Positions 35,444-45,911 of a DNA stretch of 64,000 nucleotides are shown here, piece by piece. Below the pieces are notes generated by a model. The model had not been told where the DNA came from. It made no database searches and saw only the letters and a program-made list of their open reading frames with translations. The translations under genes were made by a program, and so were the position numbers. Within the stretch, counting starts at the first letter, position 1, and every line of letters begins with the position of its first letter. This stretch comes from Kalmanozyma brasiliensis GHG001 (Eukaryota > Basidiomycota > Ustilaginomycetes > Ustilaginales), in assembly GCF_000497045.1 (NCBI RefSeq), contig NW_015961991.1, positions 62,812 through 126,811 of the forward strand, written 5' to 3'.

Positions 35444-38125
35444 ATGTCCGGCCAGAATGCTCTCGAAGCTAGAGGTCTGCCTGGCAGCGGACAGCATGAT
35501 TCTACCGAGCCTACTTGGCCATCGCCTGTTGGTCACACCAGCCGACACTCGAGACGATCCGATGCATCCGAACCACCAAATCAGCATGGCGTAGCCTCCA
35601 ACCTCGACGACAACCTCGAGGGCGCTTCCAAGAGCAGCAAAGCAAAGTCGTCCGACACGCTTCGTCGATCGCAAGCTTGCCTTGCGTGTCGTAAGAGGAA
35701 GCTTCGCTGCGATGCCAAGAAGCCGACCTGCACACGTTGCGAAACGGCCTGGCTCGCCTACCACACCTCTGCCGGCGACGACGGCACGTCGATCGAGAGA
35801 CCACCGCCATGCGCCTACGACACCTCTTTGCTAGCCAAGATCTTCAGGAGAGGTAGCTCGGACGAGAGCACCCAGCCGTCGACGTCACAGCCATCAGCCT
35901 CTCATCGCCCTGACGCCGTCCCAGCACCGCAGAACGAGCAACTCTTGGAGGAGAACGAGCAGCTGCGTGTCCAGCTCTCGCAACTTCAGTCACAGCTTCG
36001 CCTGGCTGAACCTGTCGCCACAACCACACCCGCCCGTCGCAGCTCAAAGGTGCGCTTCCAGCCGCAGCAAACTGGTCCCAGCTCCAACGTGGCATCACGG
36101 TTGTCCAGCCACGACCTTGCTGGAGATCCACGAGGCGCTTCGCTCAGCTCCAAACGTCCGAGGTCTTTCGGTGACGACGACATCAAGTCAGAGAGGAAGC
36201 GGGGCAGCTTTGACGCTGCAATACCCCCATTCCAGCCCAGAATGACGGCTCGCGACCAAAGGATCGGCTCAGCCTCACGACAGTACGAGAGCAGCAGCTT
36301 GGAAACGCAGGAGAGGTTGCGCTCATCAGCGGTGGCGCCATCGGTGCTGAGCTGGAGGGCAGCTGTGCCGCAACCCGTGGCGGCACGTCCCACTCCGCAT
36401 GGCACTGATTCAAGAGGGCGCTCGCCTCGCATGCCATCTGCGTCCGGATCTTCAAGTAAGGTGCCGCCGTTGCCAAACACGCAGGCGCTGGATCGGCTGC
36501 TCGACGTCTGTCGGCACGAGTCGTGGTTGTTTTCGGCGATCAATGGCTACGCCCTGAGCGACGTCGCTGCGCTGATGGAGACGACAGCGGATGCAGAGAG
36601 CGACAATCTCATAGCCCAGGCGCTGATGCTGGCGTGTGTAGCCACGGGTCTGCCTCTGCTTGCGGCTGCGTCGACATCCAACATCAGGTCCACTCCATTC
36701 TTGAGCAGCATCAACGATTTGCTGGCGGCGCACGCGCAATGGGATCTCGTTGGCCTCAAAAGTCCTCTTTGGGTCGCCACGGTCACCAAGATCTACGCCG
36801 ACGGAGCACGAAAAGTGCTCAACCAAGCTCAGGCAAAGGCAGCTGGCCTAGTATTGCCTGCAACGTTTGTCGTCCGCTTGCTTCTGGTGGAACTCTCGCA
36901 TGCTCAATTGGCATTCTCCTCTGCGCAGGCCGACCTGGCGGCGGCAGTCTCGGAATGTCGTCTGCTGCGTCTTCAAAGTGGTTTTGCAGGAGGGGCACCT
37001 CGTCTGTCGACCGACACCGCGCGATCTTCCCGCCTCGCCAGGGCTCTGCGCGGTCTGATGCAGGGCAAGGAGGAGACGTTCGCCTTCTGGAGCCTGTTCC
37101 TGCACGATTGCATTCACAGCCGTGCAGCACTACTACCCGTGCTGTTGGAGCGAAAGAGCATCCAGATCGGCTTTCCTCAGTCCACCGAGAGTGAGGCCAT
37201 GAGCCCGTCACAGCGCAACCTCAGCCAAGTCGGCGCACACCTCCAACGGCGTCGCGGCTGTCCCTCGCTGCAAGCCTCCGACGACTCCATGTCGCTCCTC
37301 GTCAAGGTCAGCCTGGTTCTCGATCAGTGCTGCGAATTTAATCTTGCTGCTCGTGGCGTAGACAGCATCAGCATGCGCGAGGAACTGGTATCGGCGCATG
37401 AAAGCATCCGCAACTCGCGCATGATGCTGTCGCAATTCGACGATCGGACCGTGTCGCGTTTGGGTGTGCTCCAACCTGGCGTGGGCAGCAGCGGCGGCGC
37501 TCGACGCCAGGACCTCGTGCAGAGCCTGTTGCTGCAGGATCGACTGCGCTTTGCCGCCGAGGTGGCGCACCACCTGTCGGTGCTGACGCTGTTCGGGACC
37601 GAGGTCAACGCGGTCAACCCCATCATCCAGGGCGGCGAGGCGCGGAGCAGGATTGCCAACGCAGCCGTGTGGCTGTCCCGACTGGCGGATATGGCGTTGC
37701 AGAATTCGAGCATGTTGTGTTCGCTGCCGTCGTTGTGCTCGCCTGCGCTGTTCGTGGCAGCCCGATGGTTGCTCTACCTTCAAGGCGCCGATCGGAACGG
37801 CTACCAATCGGATCTCTCCACGTTGGTTCTGGCCCTCAGCAAGCGCGGCAAATGGTTCAGCCGCGATCGGTCGCTCGCCAAAGCCATAGTGGCGCTCAAG
37901 AGGGAGAGCGAGACGTATGGGCGTATCTGCGTCTCGCCGTTCACTTGGCCCATTGAGGCGGTCTCGGAGTTCGTACCCGTCCCAGCGCAGGGTGTCGGGC
38001 TGAACAGCGTGCCCGCGTCGCGACCTCAGACGGTCGGACGCAGCTCTGTGTCCATCGCCACCCTGGCCGCCTCGGTGGAGGACGCGGCGGTGGTAGAGCT
38101 GGTCAATGCAGCAAAACCACGGTGA
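35444..38125 (+). CDS. Zn2Cys6 fungal transcription factor
   Basis: 893 residues from the first ATG of the frame. The zinc cluster has Cys79, Cys82, Cys89, Cys96, Cys99 and Cys123 (ACLACRKRKLRC, then KKPTCTRC). The last spacing is 23 residues against the usual 6-9, so loop two carries an insertion. A helical stretch with Glu/Gln/Leu (about 165-190) may be the dimerisation coiled coil. Ser/Arg-rich sequence follows, then a helical middle-homology-like region from about 345 to 820, typical of fungal-specific regulators. The target is unknown. It lies 1.3 kb upstream of an MFS exporter in the same orientation, which is a weak hint of a regulator-exporter pair. The upstream region is long and CT-rich. 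Confidence 0.87.
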   Translation: MSGQNALEARGLPGSGQHDSTEPTWPSPVGHTSRHSRRSDASEPPNQHGVASNLDDNLEGASKSSKAKSSDTLRRSQACLACRKRKLRCDAKKPTCTRCETAWLAYHTSAGDDGTSIERPPPCAYDTSLLAKIFRRGSSDESTQPSTSQPSASHRPDAVPAPQNEQLLEENEQLRVQLSQLQSQLRLAEPVATTTPARRSSKVRFQPQQTGPSSNVASRLSSHDLAGDPRGASLSSKRPRSFGDDDIKSERKRGSFDAAIPPFQPRMTARDQRIGSASRQYESSSLETQERLRSSAVAPSVLSWRAAVPQPVAARPTPHGTDSRGRSPRMPSASGSSSKVPPLPNTQALDRLLDVCRHESWLFSAINGYALSDVAALMETTADAESDNLIAQALMLACVATGLPLLAAASTSNIRSTPFLSSINDLLAAHAQWDLVGLKSPLWVATVTKIYADGARKVLNQAQAKAAGLVLPATFVVRLLLVELSHAQLAFSSAQADLAAAVSECRLLRLQSGFAGGAPRLSTDTARSSRLARALRGLMQGKEETFAFWSLFLHDCIHSRAALLPVLLERKSIQIGFPQSTESEAMSPSQRNLSQVGAHLQRRRGCPSLQASDDSMSLLVKVSLVLDQCCEFNLAARGVDSISMREELVSAHESIRNSRMMLSQFDDRTVSRLGVLQPGVGSSGGARRQDLVQSLLLQDRLRFAAEVAHHLSVLTLFGTEVNAVNPIIQGGEARSRIANAAVWLSRLADMALQNSSMLCSLPSLCSPALFVAARWLLYLQGADRNGYQSDLSTLVLALSKRGKWFSRDRSLAKAIVALKRESETYGRICVSPFTWPIEAVSEFVPVPAQGVGLNSVPASRPQTVGRSSVSIATLAASVEDAAVVELVNAAKPR

Positions 38126-38452
38126 AAGTCTTCGGGCCCAGTTGCCACTCTATCCACCACCTCGGGTCTCTTCGCATCTCTTTGGGTCTCTTAATATCTC
38201 TCGCGTTCTCTTCACGTCTATTTGGGGTCTCTTCTCTCGTTCTCTCGGATCTTGAAATGCCATGCATCGACACGCTTTGATGCACACTTGCGTGACGCTC
38301 CCAACTGTGTGCATTGAGTCTGGCCCCGGATTACGTATGCGATCGAGCTCGCCCGTGACACTGTAAGTGCTTGACATCTGCTCCGCCGCGTTCTCGACGC
38401 ACACAGCCTCGACCGACAGCGCGATATGTACGTTGCAGTCCTTGGGAATATC

Positions 38453-38570
38453 ATCTGCGGCCATAGAACCTTGAAAGCACCGCATCCCGTCCGATCTGCG
38501 AAGTTAAGCAAGGTATCGCCTAGTCAGTACTGCGGTGGGGGACCACGCGGGAATCCTGGGTGCTGCAGTT
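38453..38570 (+). rRNA. 5S ribosomal RNA gene
   Basis: 118-base segment beginning ATCTGCGGCCATAG and ending GTGCTGCAGTT; the ends pair as helix I. It contains the near-universal internal sequence around CATCCCGTCCGATCTGCGAA, the box A region GAAGTTAAGC, and the box C region GGTGGGGGACCACGCGGGAA. Length and sequence match fungal (basidiomycete-type) 5S rRNA. It is transcribed by RNA polymerase III from these internal elements. It stands alone between two protein genes, consistent with the dispersed 5S genes found in many fungi rather than in the rDNA repeat. Confidence 0.96.
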
Positions 38571-38575
38571 CCCTC

Positions 38576-38584
38576 TTTTTTTTT
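38576..38584 (+). terminator. RNA polymerase III T-run terminator of the 5S gene
   Basis: Nine consecutive T residues starting six bases after the end of the 5S sequence, the normal pol III stop signal. Confidence 0.9.
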
Positions 38585-39475
38585 GCAATCAGAATGCATG
38601 TAAGCCGCGCTCCTGATGTGACCCTCCATAACGTCGTTCATCTAGACCCTTATGAAAGTGGCCTCCATCGAGCAAGGAAGTGGCATGCCCATCGAAGGCT
38701 GAGCAAGAAGAAATGTCCTCGAACCCTTGGAATTCGGCGCGAGGCGCTCCGACAAGCCGCAAAAAGCGAAGAATTCGGAAAGACACGCCCCCGCGGACAT
38801 GATCGCTGTCTAGACCGGCTATCTTTCTGTACGTACAACACACGAACGGGTTCCTGTGGTACACCTGTCGCGTGGTTCACACACATCAAACACTCGGCAT
38901 GGGATGCGCCCGTCCGGGGCGTGTGCGCGTGTACGAGAGCGAAGATCCGAGCATCCGTCTGCCGGCGGTCCGAACACGCTGTCCGAACTTGACGCCATGC
39001 TTGCTCCTGAGGGTCTCTTGTGCTATCATCATCTGCCTGCACAGTGGCGGCTGTAGAGTCACTGATCACGGCTAGGGACAGGATGAGCAGACGGCGTGGA
39101 CGATCGCAATGGCCGGAAAGTGTGAGTCATGACAGAGAAAAGCATGCCGAGCCGGCTTGATCAGATGCGTAGCCGAGGGAGAGACAGCCGCGGGGTTTCC
39201 GTTCAGGCAGCGTGGCAGCAGAGCGCAGTGTCTGGCTATGCATTTTGGGTTAAACCTTTTTCCCTTTTTGTAGTTGGTCAGGTAATTCAGATTTGCTTGC
39301 CGAGCTAGCCTCCTAAGTCAAACTTTGGCGCTCTGTCCCCCCGCGCTCTCAGCCGGCTCTCAGTCTCCTCACGGACCCCTCCGACCCCTCTGTTGGTCAT
39401 TCCAGTCATGGCTGAGTCAAGCTTCCTTCCGCTCCACCACCATCCTCTTTCACCACAGCTCCCCTCTCCGCCGCC

Positions 39476-41410
39476 ATGTCGCGGCCATCAACAGAGATGC
39501 GGGAAGTGCCCTCATCAGTACGCGACACAGAGCTCCAAGCAGCAGCGTTAGAAGGCAACCAGATCGGCGGCCTCGACACTGCTGCTGGAACAACAGAGCA
39601 CGACATCCACCACCCTTCGGAGACACCACTTGCAACACGCACCCATACCTCAGACGGTAGTCGAGCGACATCAGAACTAGACGAAAAGAGTCAGGAGAGG
39701 CCAGCGACACCCACCTCGCAGACACCAGGCACCGTCGATGGGTCTGCGACACCCAAAAAGGCTCACTGGCTTCAGTCCGACAAACAGATCTTGCCTCATA
39801 ACAATATGAAGATAGTGATGATCGGCCTTTGTGGTCTGATCGGGCTTGCGGCCCTGGATCAGACGATCGTGTCCACTGCCCTACCTGTCATTTCGCAACG
39901 ACTCGATGGGAACGCAGGCCAGTACTCTTGGGTCGGATCAGCATACCTGCTTGCCTCAACCAGTCTCATCCCGCTGTACGGCCGCCTCTCGGACTTGACC
40001 GGTCGTAAGCCTCTCCTCTACGTGGCTACCCTCATCTTCCTCTTCGGATCGGCCATGTGCGGTGCCGCCCAGAACATGGCCTGGTTGGATGCTGCTCGTG
40101 GTGTTCAAGGAATCGGAGGAGGAGGCATTATTGCGCTCATCAACATCATCATTGGCGACATTGTCTCTCTCGAGGACCGAGGCAAGTACTCAGGCTGGAT
40201 CGGCGGTGTCTGGGGCATCGCATCCGTCATTGGTCCTCTGCTCGGAGGTGCCTTCACCGACGCAGGTCACTCGGGCTGGCGATGGTGCTTTTTCGTCAAC
40301 CTACCTCTCGGCGGCATCGCCCTCGTCATTGTCTTTTTCTCGCTCAACCTTAATCCTCGACCCAAGCTCACCTTCCGCGAAGCATGCGGCGAATTCGACT
40401 TTATCGGTCTCTTCATGGTCATCGTATCAGTCATCCTCATCCTGCTCGGCTTCAACTATGCCGAGACCAAAGCATGGAACGTCCCCGAGACCATCGCGCT
40501 CCTCGTCACCGGAGGAGCCCTACTTATCGCCTTCATGGGCTGGGAGTTCAAAACAAAGAAGAAGCCCATCGTACCTCCACGCCTCGTCACCACACGAACC
40601 ACCTCCTTGATCCTTCTCTCGGTCCTGCTGCACGCATTCGTCTTTTTCGCAGCGACCTACTACCTTCCAGTCTACTTCCAGGCCATCTTCGGTGCCTCTG
40701 CGCTCATGTCTGGAGTCTACATGCTTCCCTACGCGCTGGTTGCGTCCATCCTGTCGAGCGTAACAGGTCTGGGAATCAGCAGATTCCGCGCGTACCGGCC
40801 ATTCCTGTGGGTGGGCTGGTCGATCATGGTTGTCGGCTACGGGCTGATGGCCACGCTCAACGCCTCGTCCTCGCTGGCCAAGCAGGAGGTCTTCATTGCC
40901 ATCGCTGGCTTTGGTACGGGATTCCTGTTCCAAACGCCCCTCGTGGGGTTGATGGCAGCAATGCCGCACGGAGACCTGTCGACAACCGTCGCCACCATGT
41001 CGCTCATCCGCTCGCTCGGCGGCACCATGGGCATCGCCGTCAGCGGTGCGGTATTCAACACGCAATCGCGATCCCGACTGGCAGCCATCCCGGGCTTCAC
41101 CCAGTCGATGGTCTCAACAGGCTCCGGCGGCCAAGACCTCACAGGTCTGCGCAACATTCAACCCCCCGAGCTCAGCAGAGAGATCATCACCGCCTACGCA
41201 GACGGTCTGCAGATCGTCTGGATCGTCCTCGCCCCCATGGCAGGCGCTGGGTTTCTGGCCGTGCTGGGTGTCAAAGGGTACAGTCTCAGGAGAGACGTTC
41301 AGAAAACGCCACAGGAAAGCAAGAAGGTGGGCGATTTGGAGGACCCAAAAGTTGAAGACAAGACGGTGGATACCGCTGCCAGCCCAACGGATGACAAGGA
41401 CCGCTCATAG
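39476..41410 (+). CDS. MFS drug:H+ antiporter, DHA2 (14-TMS) family
   Basis: 644 residues, single exon. The first 105 residues are Ser/Thr/Glu-rich and cytosolic. Fourteen hydrophobic segments follow. Hallmarks: LDQTIVSTALPVI in TM1, motif A YGRLSDLTGRKPLL at about 167-180, GARGVQGIGGGGI-like sequence in TM4, and the antiporter motif C region GIASVIGPLLGGAFTDAGHS with GWRWCFFVN. These fit the DHA2 group, which exports drugs, toxins or organic ions at the plasma membrane using the proton gradient. The C-terminal tail is Lys/Asp-rich. The substrate cannot be predicted. Confidence 0.92.
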   Translation: MSRPSTEMREVPSSVRDTELQAAALEGNQIGGLDTAAGTTEHDIHHPSETPLATRTHTSDGSRATSELDEKSQERPATPTSQTPGTVDGSATPKKAHWLQSDKQILPHNNMKIVMIGLCGLIGLAALDQTIVSTALPVISQRLDGNAGQYSWVGSAYLLASTSLIPLYGRLSDLTGRKPLLYVATLIFLFGSAMCGAAQNMAWLDAARGVQGIGGGGIIALINIIIGDIVSLEDRGKYSGWIGGVWGIASVIGPLLGGAFTDAGHSGWRWCFFVNLPLGGIALVIVFFSLNLNPRPKLTFREACGEFDFIGLFMVIVSVILILLGFNYAETKAWNVPETIALLVTGGALLIAFMGWEFKTKKKPIVPPRLVTTRTTSLILLSVLLHAFVFFAATYYLPVYFQAIFGASALMSGVYMLPYALVASILSSVTGLGISRFRAYRPFLWVGWSIMVVGYGLMATLNASSSLAKQEVFIAIAGFGTGFLFQTPLVGLMAAMPHGDLSTTVATMSLIRSLGGTMGIAVSGAVFNTQSRSRLAAIPGFTQSMVSTGSGGQDLTGLRNIQPPELSREIITAYADGLQIVWIVLAPMAGAGFLAVLGVKGYSLRRDVQKTPQESKKVGDLEDPKVEDKTVDTAASPTDDKDRS

Positions 41411-42861
41411 ACACGCAACACTCACGTCGACTGCAGACTAGCAAGCCCCGAGCATTGTAGCTTAGATCATCGCCATGTGTATTGCTAATGAAGTCAAAAT
41501 TTCAGATGGAAGAATACCTGACCTGCTGGATCCTTTATCGCATCCTTCGTATCCAACAAGCGGATCGGCTCGGCATGCATGTGTTGAAGCTGAAGCTAGA
41601 CCGGTTGGACAGCTCAGCAAGCAGACTTGCCCGCTGGTTGGCATGAATCGAGGACACTCACGCCTTCCTCCGACCGCTGGACCCCAACTTGATTCCGGTC
41701 GCTGATGAATGGATGGAGCCCTCGAAGCTATGGTCGGCTCTGCGACGAGCGCCTTGAATGACGGCTCAGAGACATGGAAAGCGGCTTCGACGACAATACT
41801 TTGTTGTCCCCTTCCTCCCTCCCCCGAACTCTTATCTTGCATTGCAGAGCCTGTAATGAACTATAATGCAAACGTGGATCAACACACGAGCTCAATCTGC
41901 GAACGGATTGCCCTGTGTGTCGCGAGCGAGCCACACACACTCAGCCTTGCTCTGCATCTCACATTGACTTTCGAGCATCGTCCAACCCCCTTCTTGACAT
42001 TGAGTTAGGTTCGCCCCTTACATGCAATCTTGCTGCTCATCTCGCGGTGTTGTTGGGATATCATGTCACCACTCGCCCTTTGCACCAGCTCCATCTCGCT
42101 CTCACCGGGTCAAGTCGGGTTATGATTCCCGTAGGGATGTAGGCTTCAGCAGTGGACAGTGAGGCGTGAAATCCGACGTCCAAGACTGCCGAAATGGAAG
42201 CCACTCCCTTCGTCCCGTGGGGCGGGAAGCGGTGGCTTGCGGGATTTTTCCATGCACGGTGACTTCAACCATTCGAGTGGGAACCTTTTTCACGTTGACG
42301 TGCGTCATGTTGGGGGAAGCTTTCGTGTTCAAGGGTCCAACGTGCGCAACACACCGCCAACTTAATCTCGTTGCTCTCAAGGTTGGGAGAGGGATGCTTC
42401 TTGACAACCAACCATCGTCCATCCATCCATACTGGAACCAGTCTCCGCAGAACGGCCCAGCTACAAAGGGCTTCACTTCGTCCGGTTCGCAAGCTCATGC
42501 TCCAAACTTTCGTCTAGATCCCCGTTGACAACCAACTATCGAACGACCCACCTCCACAGGCTCGTAAGAAAGACAGCCCAGTCGCTCCTCGGTAAGCGCC
42601 GTAGCGCAGTCTGGCTCACGCTTCGATCCGCCTCAGTGGACACAGACGGCGCGCTTGATCTTGATAGAGTCACTGGACTATGCCGATTGGGTTCCACACA
42701 TCGACAAGATCATGACCCCATAAAGACCTTATCAGCCTCCTGCTCCATCTAGACCACCTCATAGAGCGGATCATCCAGCATTCCCGCCCTTTCTCATCCG
42801 TCATCGCAGACTTTGACCAACATTCGACTCCGCGCGTCGTGCTTCCATCTATCGGGCCACC
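41411..42861. other. 1.45 kb intergenic between MFS and hydrolase genes
   Basis: No gene recognised on either strand; the longest frames (about 120 codons) have no domain or sound start. Presumably 3' flank of the exporter gene and promoter of the hydrolase gene. Confidence 0.4.
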
Positions 42862-44820
42862 ATGGCGCAGCTCATCCCCGGCGACGCATCCATCGTGCTC
42901 ACCCGTCTGCTCATCCTCACCGTCTGGGGCATCACACCCTTCAGCTGGCTCGCCCTCCTCACCCGCATCATCCGATACTACCTCAACAATCACACCTCCT
43001 ACTCGATAGACTCCAGACTATGGGCCACATTTGTCAAGCACTCGCCTCGCACGGTCACCAACATCTTTGCGCACCTCCTCTCTCCACGCTGGCGATGGGC
43101 TTCCACCGTCTTCTACTCCTACTGCGCGATCGAGGCGGCCTTCTCGCTGTACCATCTGCACCTGTCGCAGCGACTGCAGCGACCGGGACCGCGACCGCTT
43201 TACGGACGGCGCTTCTTGCGCAGCGTCTTTGCGCAGGCGCTCCAGGCGGGACTCGAGCCTTCCGGCGAGGATCTGACGAATGGCAACGCCAAAGGGTCGT
43301 ATGCTAGCGCAGTCCAAGCTTCACTGGGAGACGGACCTGTATCGAGGCGCACCAACGGCTCCTCCTCGTTAAGAAAAGAAGATCCGCCGCCGAGCGACGT
43401 CCGTCAGCGCCTCGGCCGGCTGCGAGCGGCGAGCTTCGTCCCGCAATTCGTCTCGTCCCCGATCTCGGCCGACGATCCACGCGCGCTCAAGTTCCAGCAG
43501 GACCAGGCGAGGTGGTTCTTCGGCGTCCCGGCTGAGCAGATTACGCGGAGGGATGTGATGCATTGGCTGGCGTGGTCGTTGTTCGCCACGGAGCTGGAGG
43601 AGTTGGAAGCCGAGAGTAAATGTCAGCCGGCGAACGGGGTGGAAAGCGCAACGCCGTCGACGGCCAACTCGCCCATGCCGCCGTCCAGCGTGACGTTTGG
43701 GGGACCCGTGCCGAAGTTCTCGCTGTCTAGAGCGATTGCGGGGACGGCGGTGGAGGAGCAGGAAGATGTACAGGGGGTTCGGGCGCGGGAGGGAGAGTGG
43801 GATCCCACCACGGGCGATCGCTTGCAGTTTCTGGAATACTGCTTAGAGCTGCTCGAGACTCGACAGGGGCGGAGCTATCCTCTGACGGCGCCTGTGGAGC
43901 CCAAGAAAAAGACCGCAAAGATGGGCCCAAGGATTCGGATGATGCGTCTCACCATCGACCCCGTACGCACGCGCACCAGACCGCTCCTATGCTACGCGGT
44001 CACCAACGGTCTATCCTACCTCACTATCCGACGTGCCATCCGGGGTGGCTTTCAGATGCGCACCGAGGGACGCCTACCCTACCTCTACCGGCCCGCCCTC
44101 TCCACCGGAAAAGACACAACCCCCCTCGTCGTCCTGCACGGCCTCGGCATCGGACTCGCCCAATACTCCTCCCTCCTCACCTTCTTCCTTCACTCCCCCG
44201 TCTTCGCCCATCGCCCACTGATCTTCCTCCTCCAGCCCAACATCTCGCAGTCCCTCCTCTCGCCGCACTTCCTCCACCCCTTCGGACATCACGAAACGAC
44301 CTCTGCCTTCCGCCGCATCCTCGCTTCGAATAATTGGAGCTGTATCGACGTGCTCTCGCATTCCTACGGCTCACTCGTCCATTCGTGGCTCATCAAGTCG
44401 CTCGGCACCGCGATCCGGCGATCGTGCTTCGTCGATCCAGTCTGCTTTCAACTCTGGGTGCCCTTCGTGTGCAGTAACTTTGTCTACAAACGCGCGCGCA
44501 AACCGATCGAGCTCCTCATGCGCTACTTTGTTGCGCGCGAACTCGGCGTCGCCAACACGCTCTGTCGGTATTTCGACTGGAGTAGCAACATTTTGTGGCC
44601 GAACGAGATCGCCAAGTTGCAAGATGGAAAGAGGACGAGGTTTTACCTGGCGGAAGAAGATGCGATTCTCAGTGCCAAAGATACCTTGGAGTATCTGGTG
44701 GAGAGTGGATGTCCACGGGAGAACGTGCATTATGGGAAAGGCAAGGCGCATGGGGAGATGCTCATGCATGGTGGGGAGGATTTTAGAAACGTGGTTGACT
44801 GGCTGTCGATGGAGATCTGA
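42862..44820 (+). CDS. membrane-anchored alpha/beta hydrolase
   Basis: 652 residues. An N-terminal hydrophobic segment (about 12-45) and a second one (about 72-95) suggest a membrane anchor. The middle (140-330) is a variable, disordered linker. The hydrolase fold occupies about 390-650: oxyanion strand VVLHGLGIG near 422, nucleophile elbow SHSYGS with Ser501 (Ser in place of the first Gly of G-x-S-x-G), probable acid Asp600 in AEEDAIL, and His630 in GKAHGEML. The triad order and spacing are complete, so activity is likely. The family is broad (lipases, esterases, ABHD proteins); the substrate is unknown. Its stop lies 59 bases from the convergent VMA7 stop. Confidence 0.8.
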   Translation: MAQLIPGDASIVLTRLLILTVWGITPFSWLALLTRIIRYYLNNHTSYSIDSRLWATFVKHSPRTVTNIFAHLLSPRWRWASTVFYSYCAIEAAFSLYHLHLSQRLQRPGPRPLYGRRFLRSVFAQALQAGLEPSGEDLTNGNAKGSYASAVQASLGDGPVSRRTNGSSSLRKEDPPPSDVRQRLGRLRAASFVPQFVSSPISADDPRALKFQQDQARWFFGVPAEQITRRDVMHWLAWSLFATELEELEAESKCQPANGVESATPSTANSPMPPSSVTFGGPVPKFSLSRAIAGTAVEEQEDVQGVRAREGEWDPTTGDRLQFLEYCLELLETRQGRSYPLTAPVEPKKKTAKMGPRIRMMRLTIDPVRTRTRPLLCYAVTNGLSYLTIRRAIRGGFQMRTEGRLPYLYRPALSTGKDTTPLVVLHGLGIGLAQYSSLLTFFLHSPVFAHRPLIFLLQPNISQSLLSPHFLHPFGHHETTSAFRRILASNNWSCIDVLSHSYGSLVHSWLIKSLGTAIRRSCFVDPVCFQLWVPFVCSNFVYKRARKPIELLMRYFVARELGVANTLCRYFDWSSNILWPNEIAKLQDGKRTRFYLAEEDAILSAKDTLEYLVESGCPRENVHYGKGKAHGEMLMHGGEDFRNVVDWLSMEI

Positions 44821-44878
44821 CCGCACACGCACAATCAATGCTGATCAATCTAGAATCCTGTGTGTGATTGCGTGGCGT

Positions 44879-45387
44879 TTACTCGCCAAAGAGCTTCTGC
44901 ACGCGCTTGAGCACGCTATCCTTGGCAGGGTCGTAGGGGTGATCTTTGGAAGGGATCTCGAGGACCGCGGGGAACGCTTGGGTGTATCGTTCCACGACGG
45001 GTCGGATCTTCTCTGCGAGATGCTGATTGATGAGGAGGATGGCAATGTCCTTGCGCTCCGTGGTGAAGTGGTTGAAGGTCGATTCAATGTCCGAGACGGA
45101 AGTCTGCGCGGGAGGCAAAGAAGATCCGTTGAAGTGTGAGTAGCAGACCAGGGGGGAAGAGGTGGATTGGAGGGGTGGGGGAGGCGTACCTTGTTGTCAA
45201 CAATCATAAAGTTCTTCTCGCCCTTCTCGTCGACGTTGCCGATGCCGGCGAGAAGCAGACCCGTTGTCGAGTCCTGTCATCCATCGCACCACTGTCAGTC
45301 ATGTGCTTTCGTCGTCGAGATTGGTACGGTGGGCAAACTCACCTCATCCGCAATGAGCGCAATGAGCGTCCGATCGGACGCCGACAT
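44879..45387 (-). CDS. VMA7: V-type proton ATPase subunit F (Vma7), three exons
   Basis: Exons on the minus strand: 45343-45387, 45190-45273 and 44879-45103. Introns use GTGAGT and GTACGC donors and CAG acceptors, and all three exons join in phase 0. The product has 117 residues: [15 protein letters not shown], then [21 protein letters not shown], then a third exon with [17 protein letters not shown] and [15 protein letters not shown] and the C-terminal LFGE. This is almost the textbook sequence of subunit F, part of the V1 central rotor stalk in vacuolar proton pumps. Family length is about 118. The gene converges on the hydrolase gene and diverges from RPD3. Confidence 0.96.
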
Positions 45388-45911
45388 TGTAGATATATCA
45401 CCTCCTTATTCCTTTGACTGCTTGCCACTATCCGTTCGACCTTTGCCTTGTGTACCGTGTGCGAAGTGGTGCCGTCGACGGGGAGCGCGAGATGGGAGGT
45501 GACGGTGAGCAACAGGGGGTCCGCGATAGCAGCAAACGATGTGGAGTGGAGAGGGGTTCGCACTGCGCTGTGCAGGCTCAAGAATTCCGCCCTTATCACG
45601 TGCGGCCGCAGAGCTCGAGCCACGCACGGCCGTTTTTGTCGTGCGGGATGGAATTTCCTTTCTTCGCAGGGTCCACAGCTTGCACGACATCTGCTCCGCA
45701 TTTCCTCTTCTTCTCACCATCACTGCCATCGACCGGGATCAGCTTCAACGGCATCCGCACCAGTCACTGCCCGGCGACCGCTCCTTCTCGATCGAATCCC
45801 TGCTCTACCGCAAGTCTGGCCATTCACGACGTCGCAGACACACCTTCTCACCCATCCATCTCTCTGCTCACTTACCCCGCGCAGCTCGGTAGCTGATCCC
45901 TACCACCCATC
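45388..45911. promoter_or_regulatory. divergent promoter region VMA7 / RPD3
   Basis: 524 bases between divergent start codons. The last 100 bases before the deacetylase ATG are CT-rich, like a leader. No specific element is recognised. Confidence 0.45.

Larger units (their letters stand above)
38126..39475. other. intergenic between regulator and MFS gene, holding the 5S rRNA gene
   Basis: Apart from the 5S rRNA gene and its T-run, listed separately, no gene is seen. Short open frames that overlap the 5S gene are chance. A repeated TCTCTT-type motif occurs at about 38165-38250, just after the regulator's stop. Confidence 0.45.

Noticed and set aside
38426..38992. 188-codon frame over the 5S gene
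   Set aside because: Its first third is the 5S rRNA sequence itself, so it is a chance frame.
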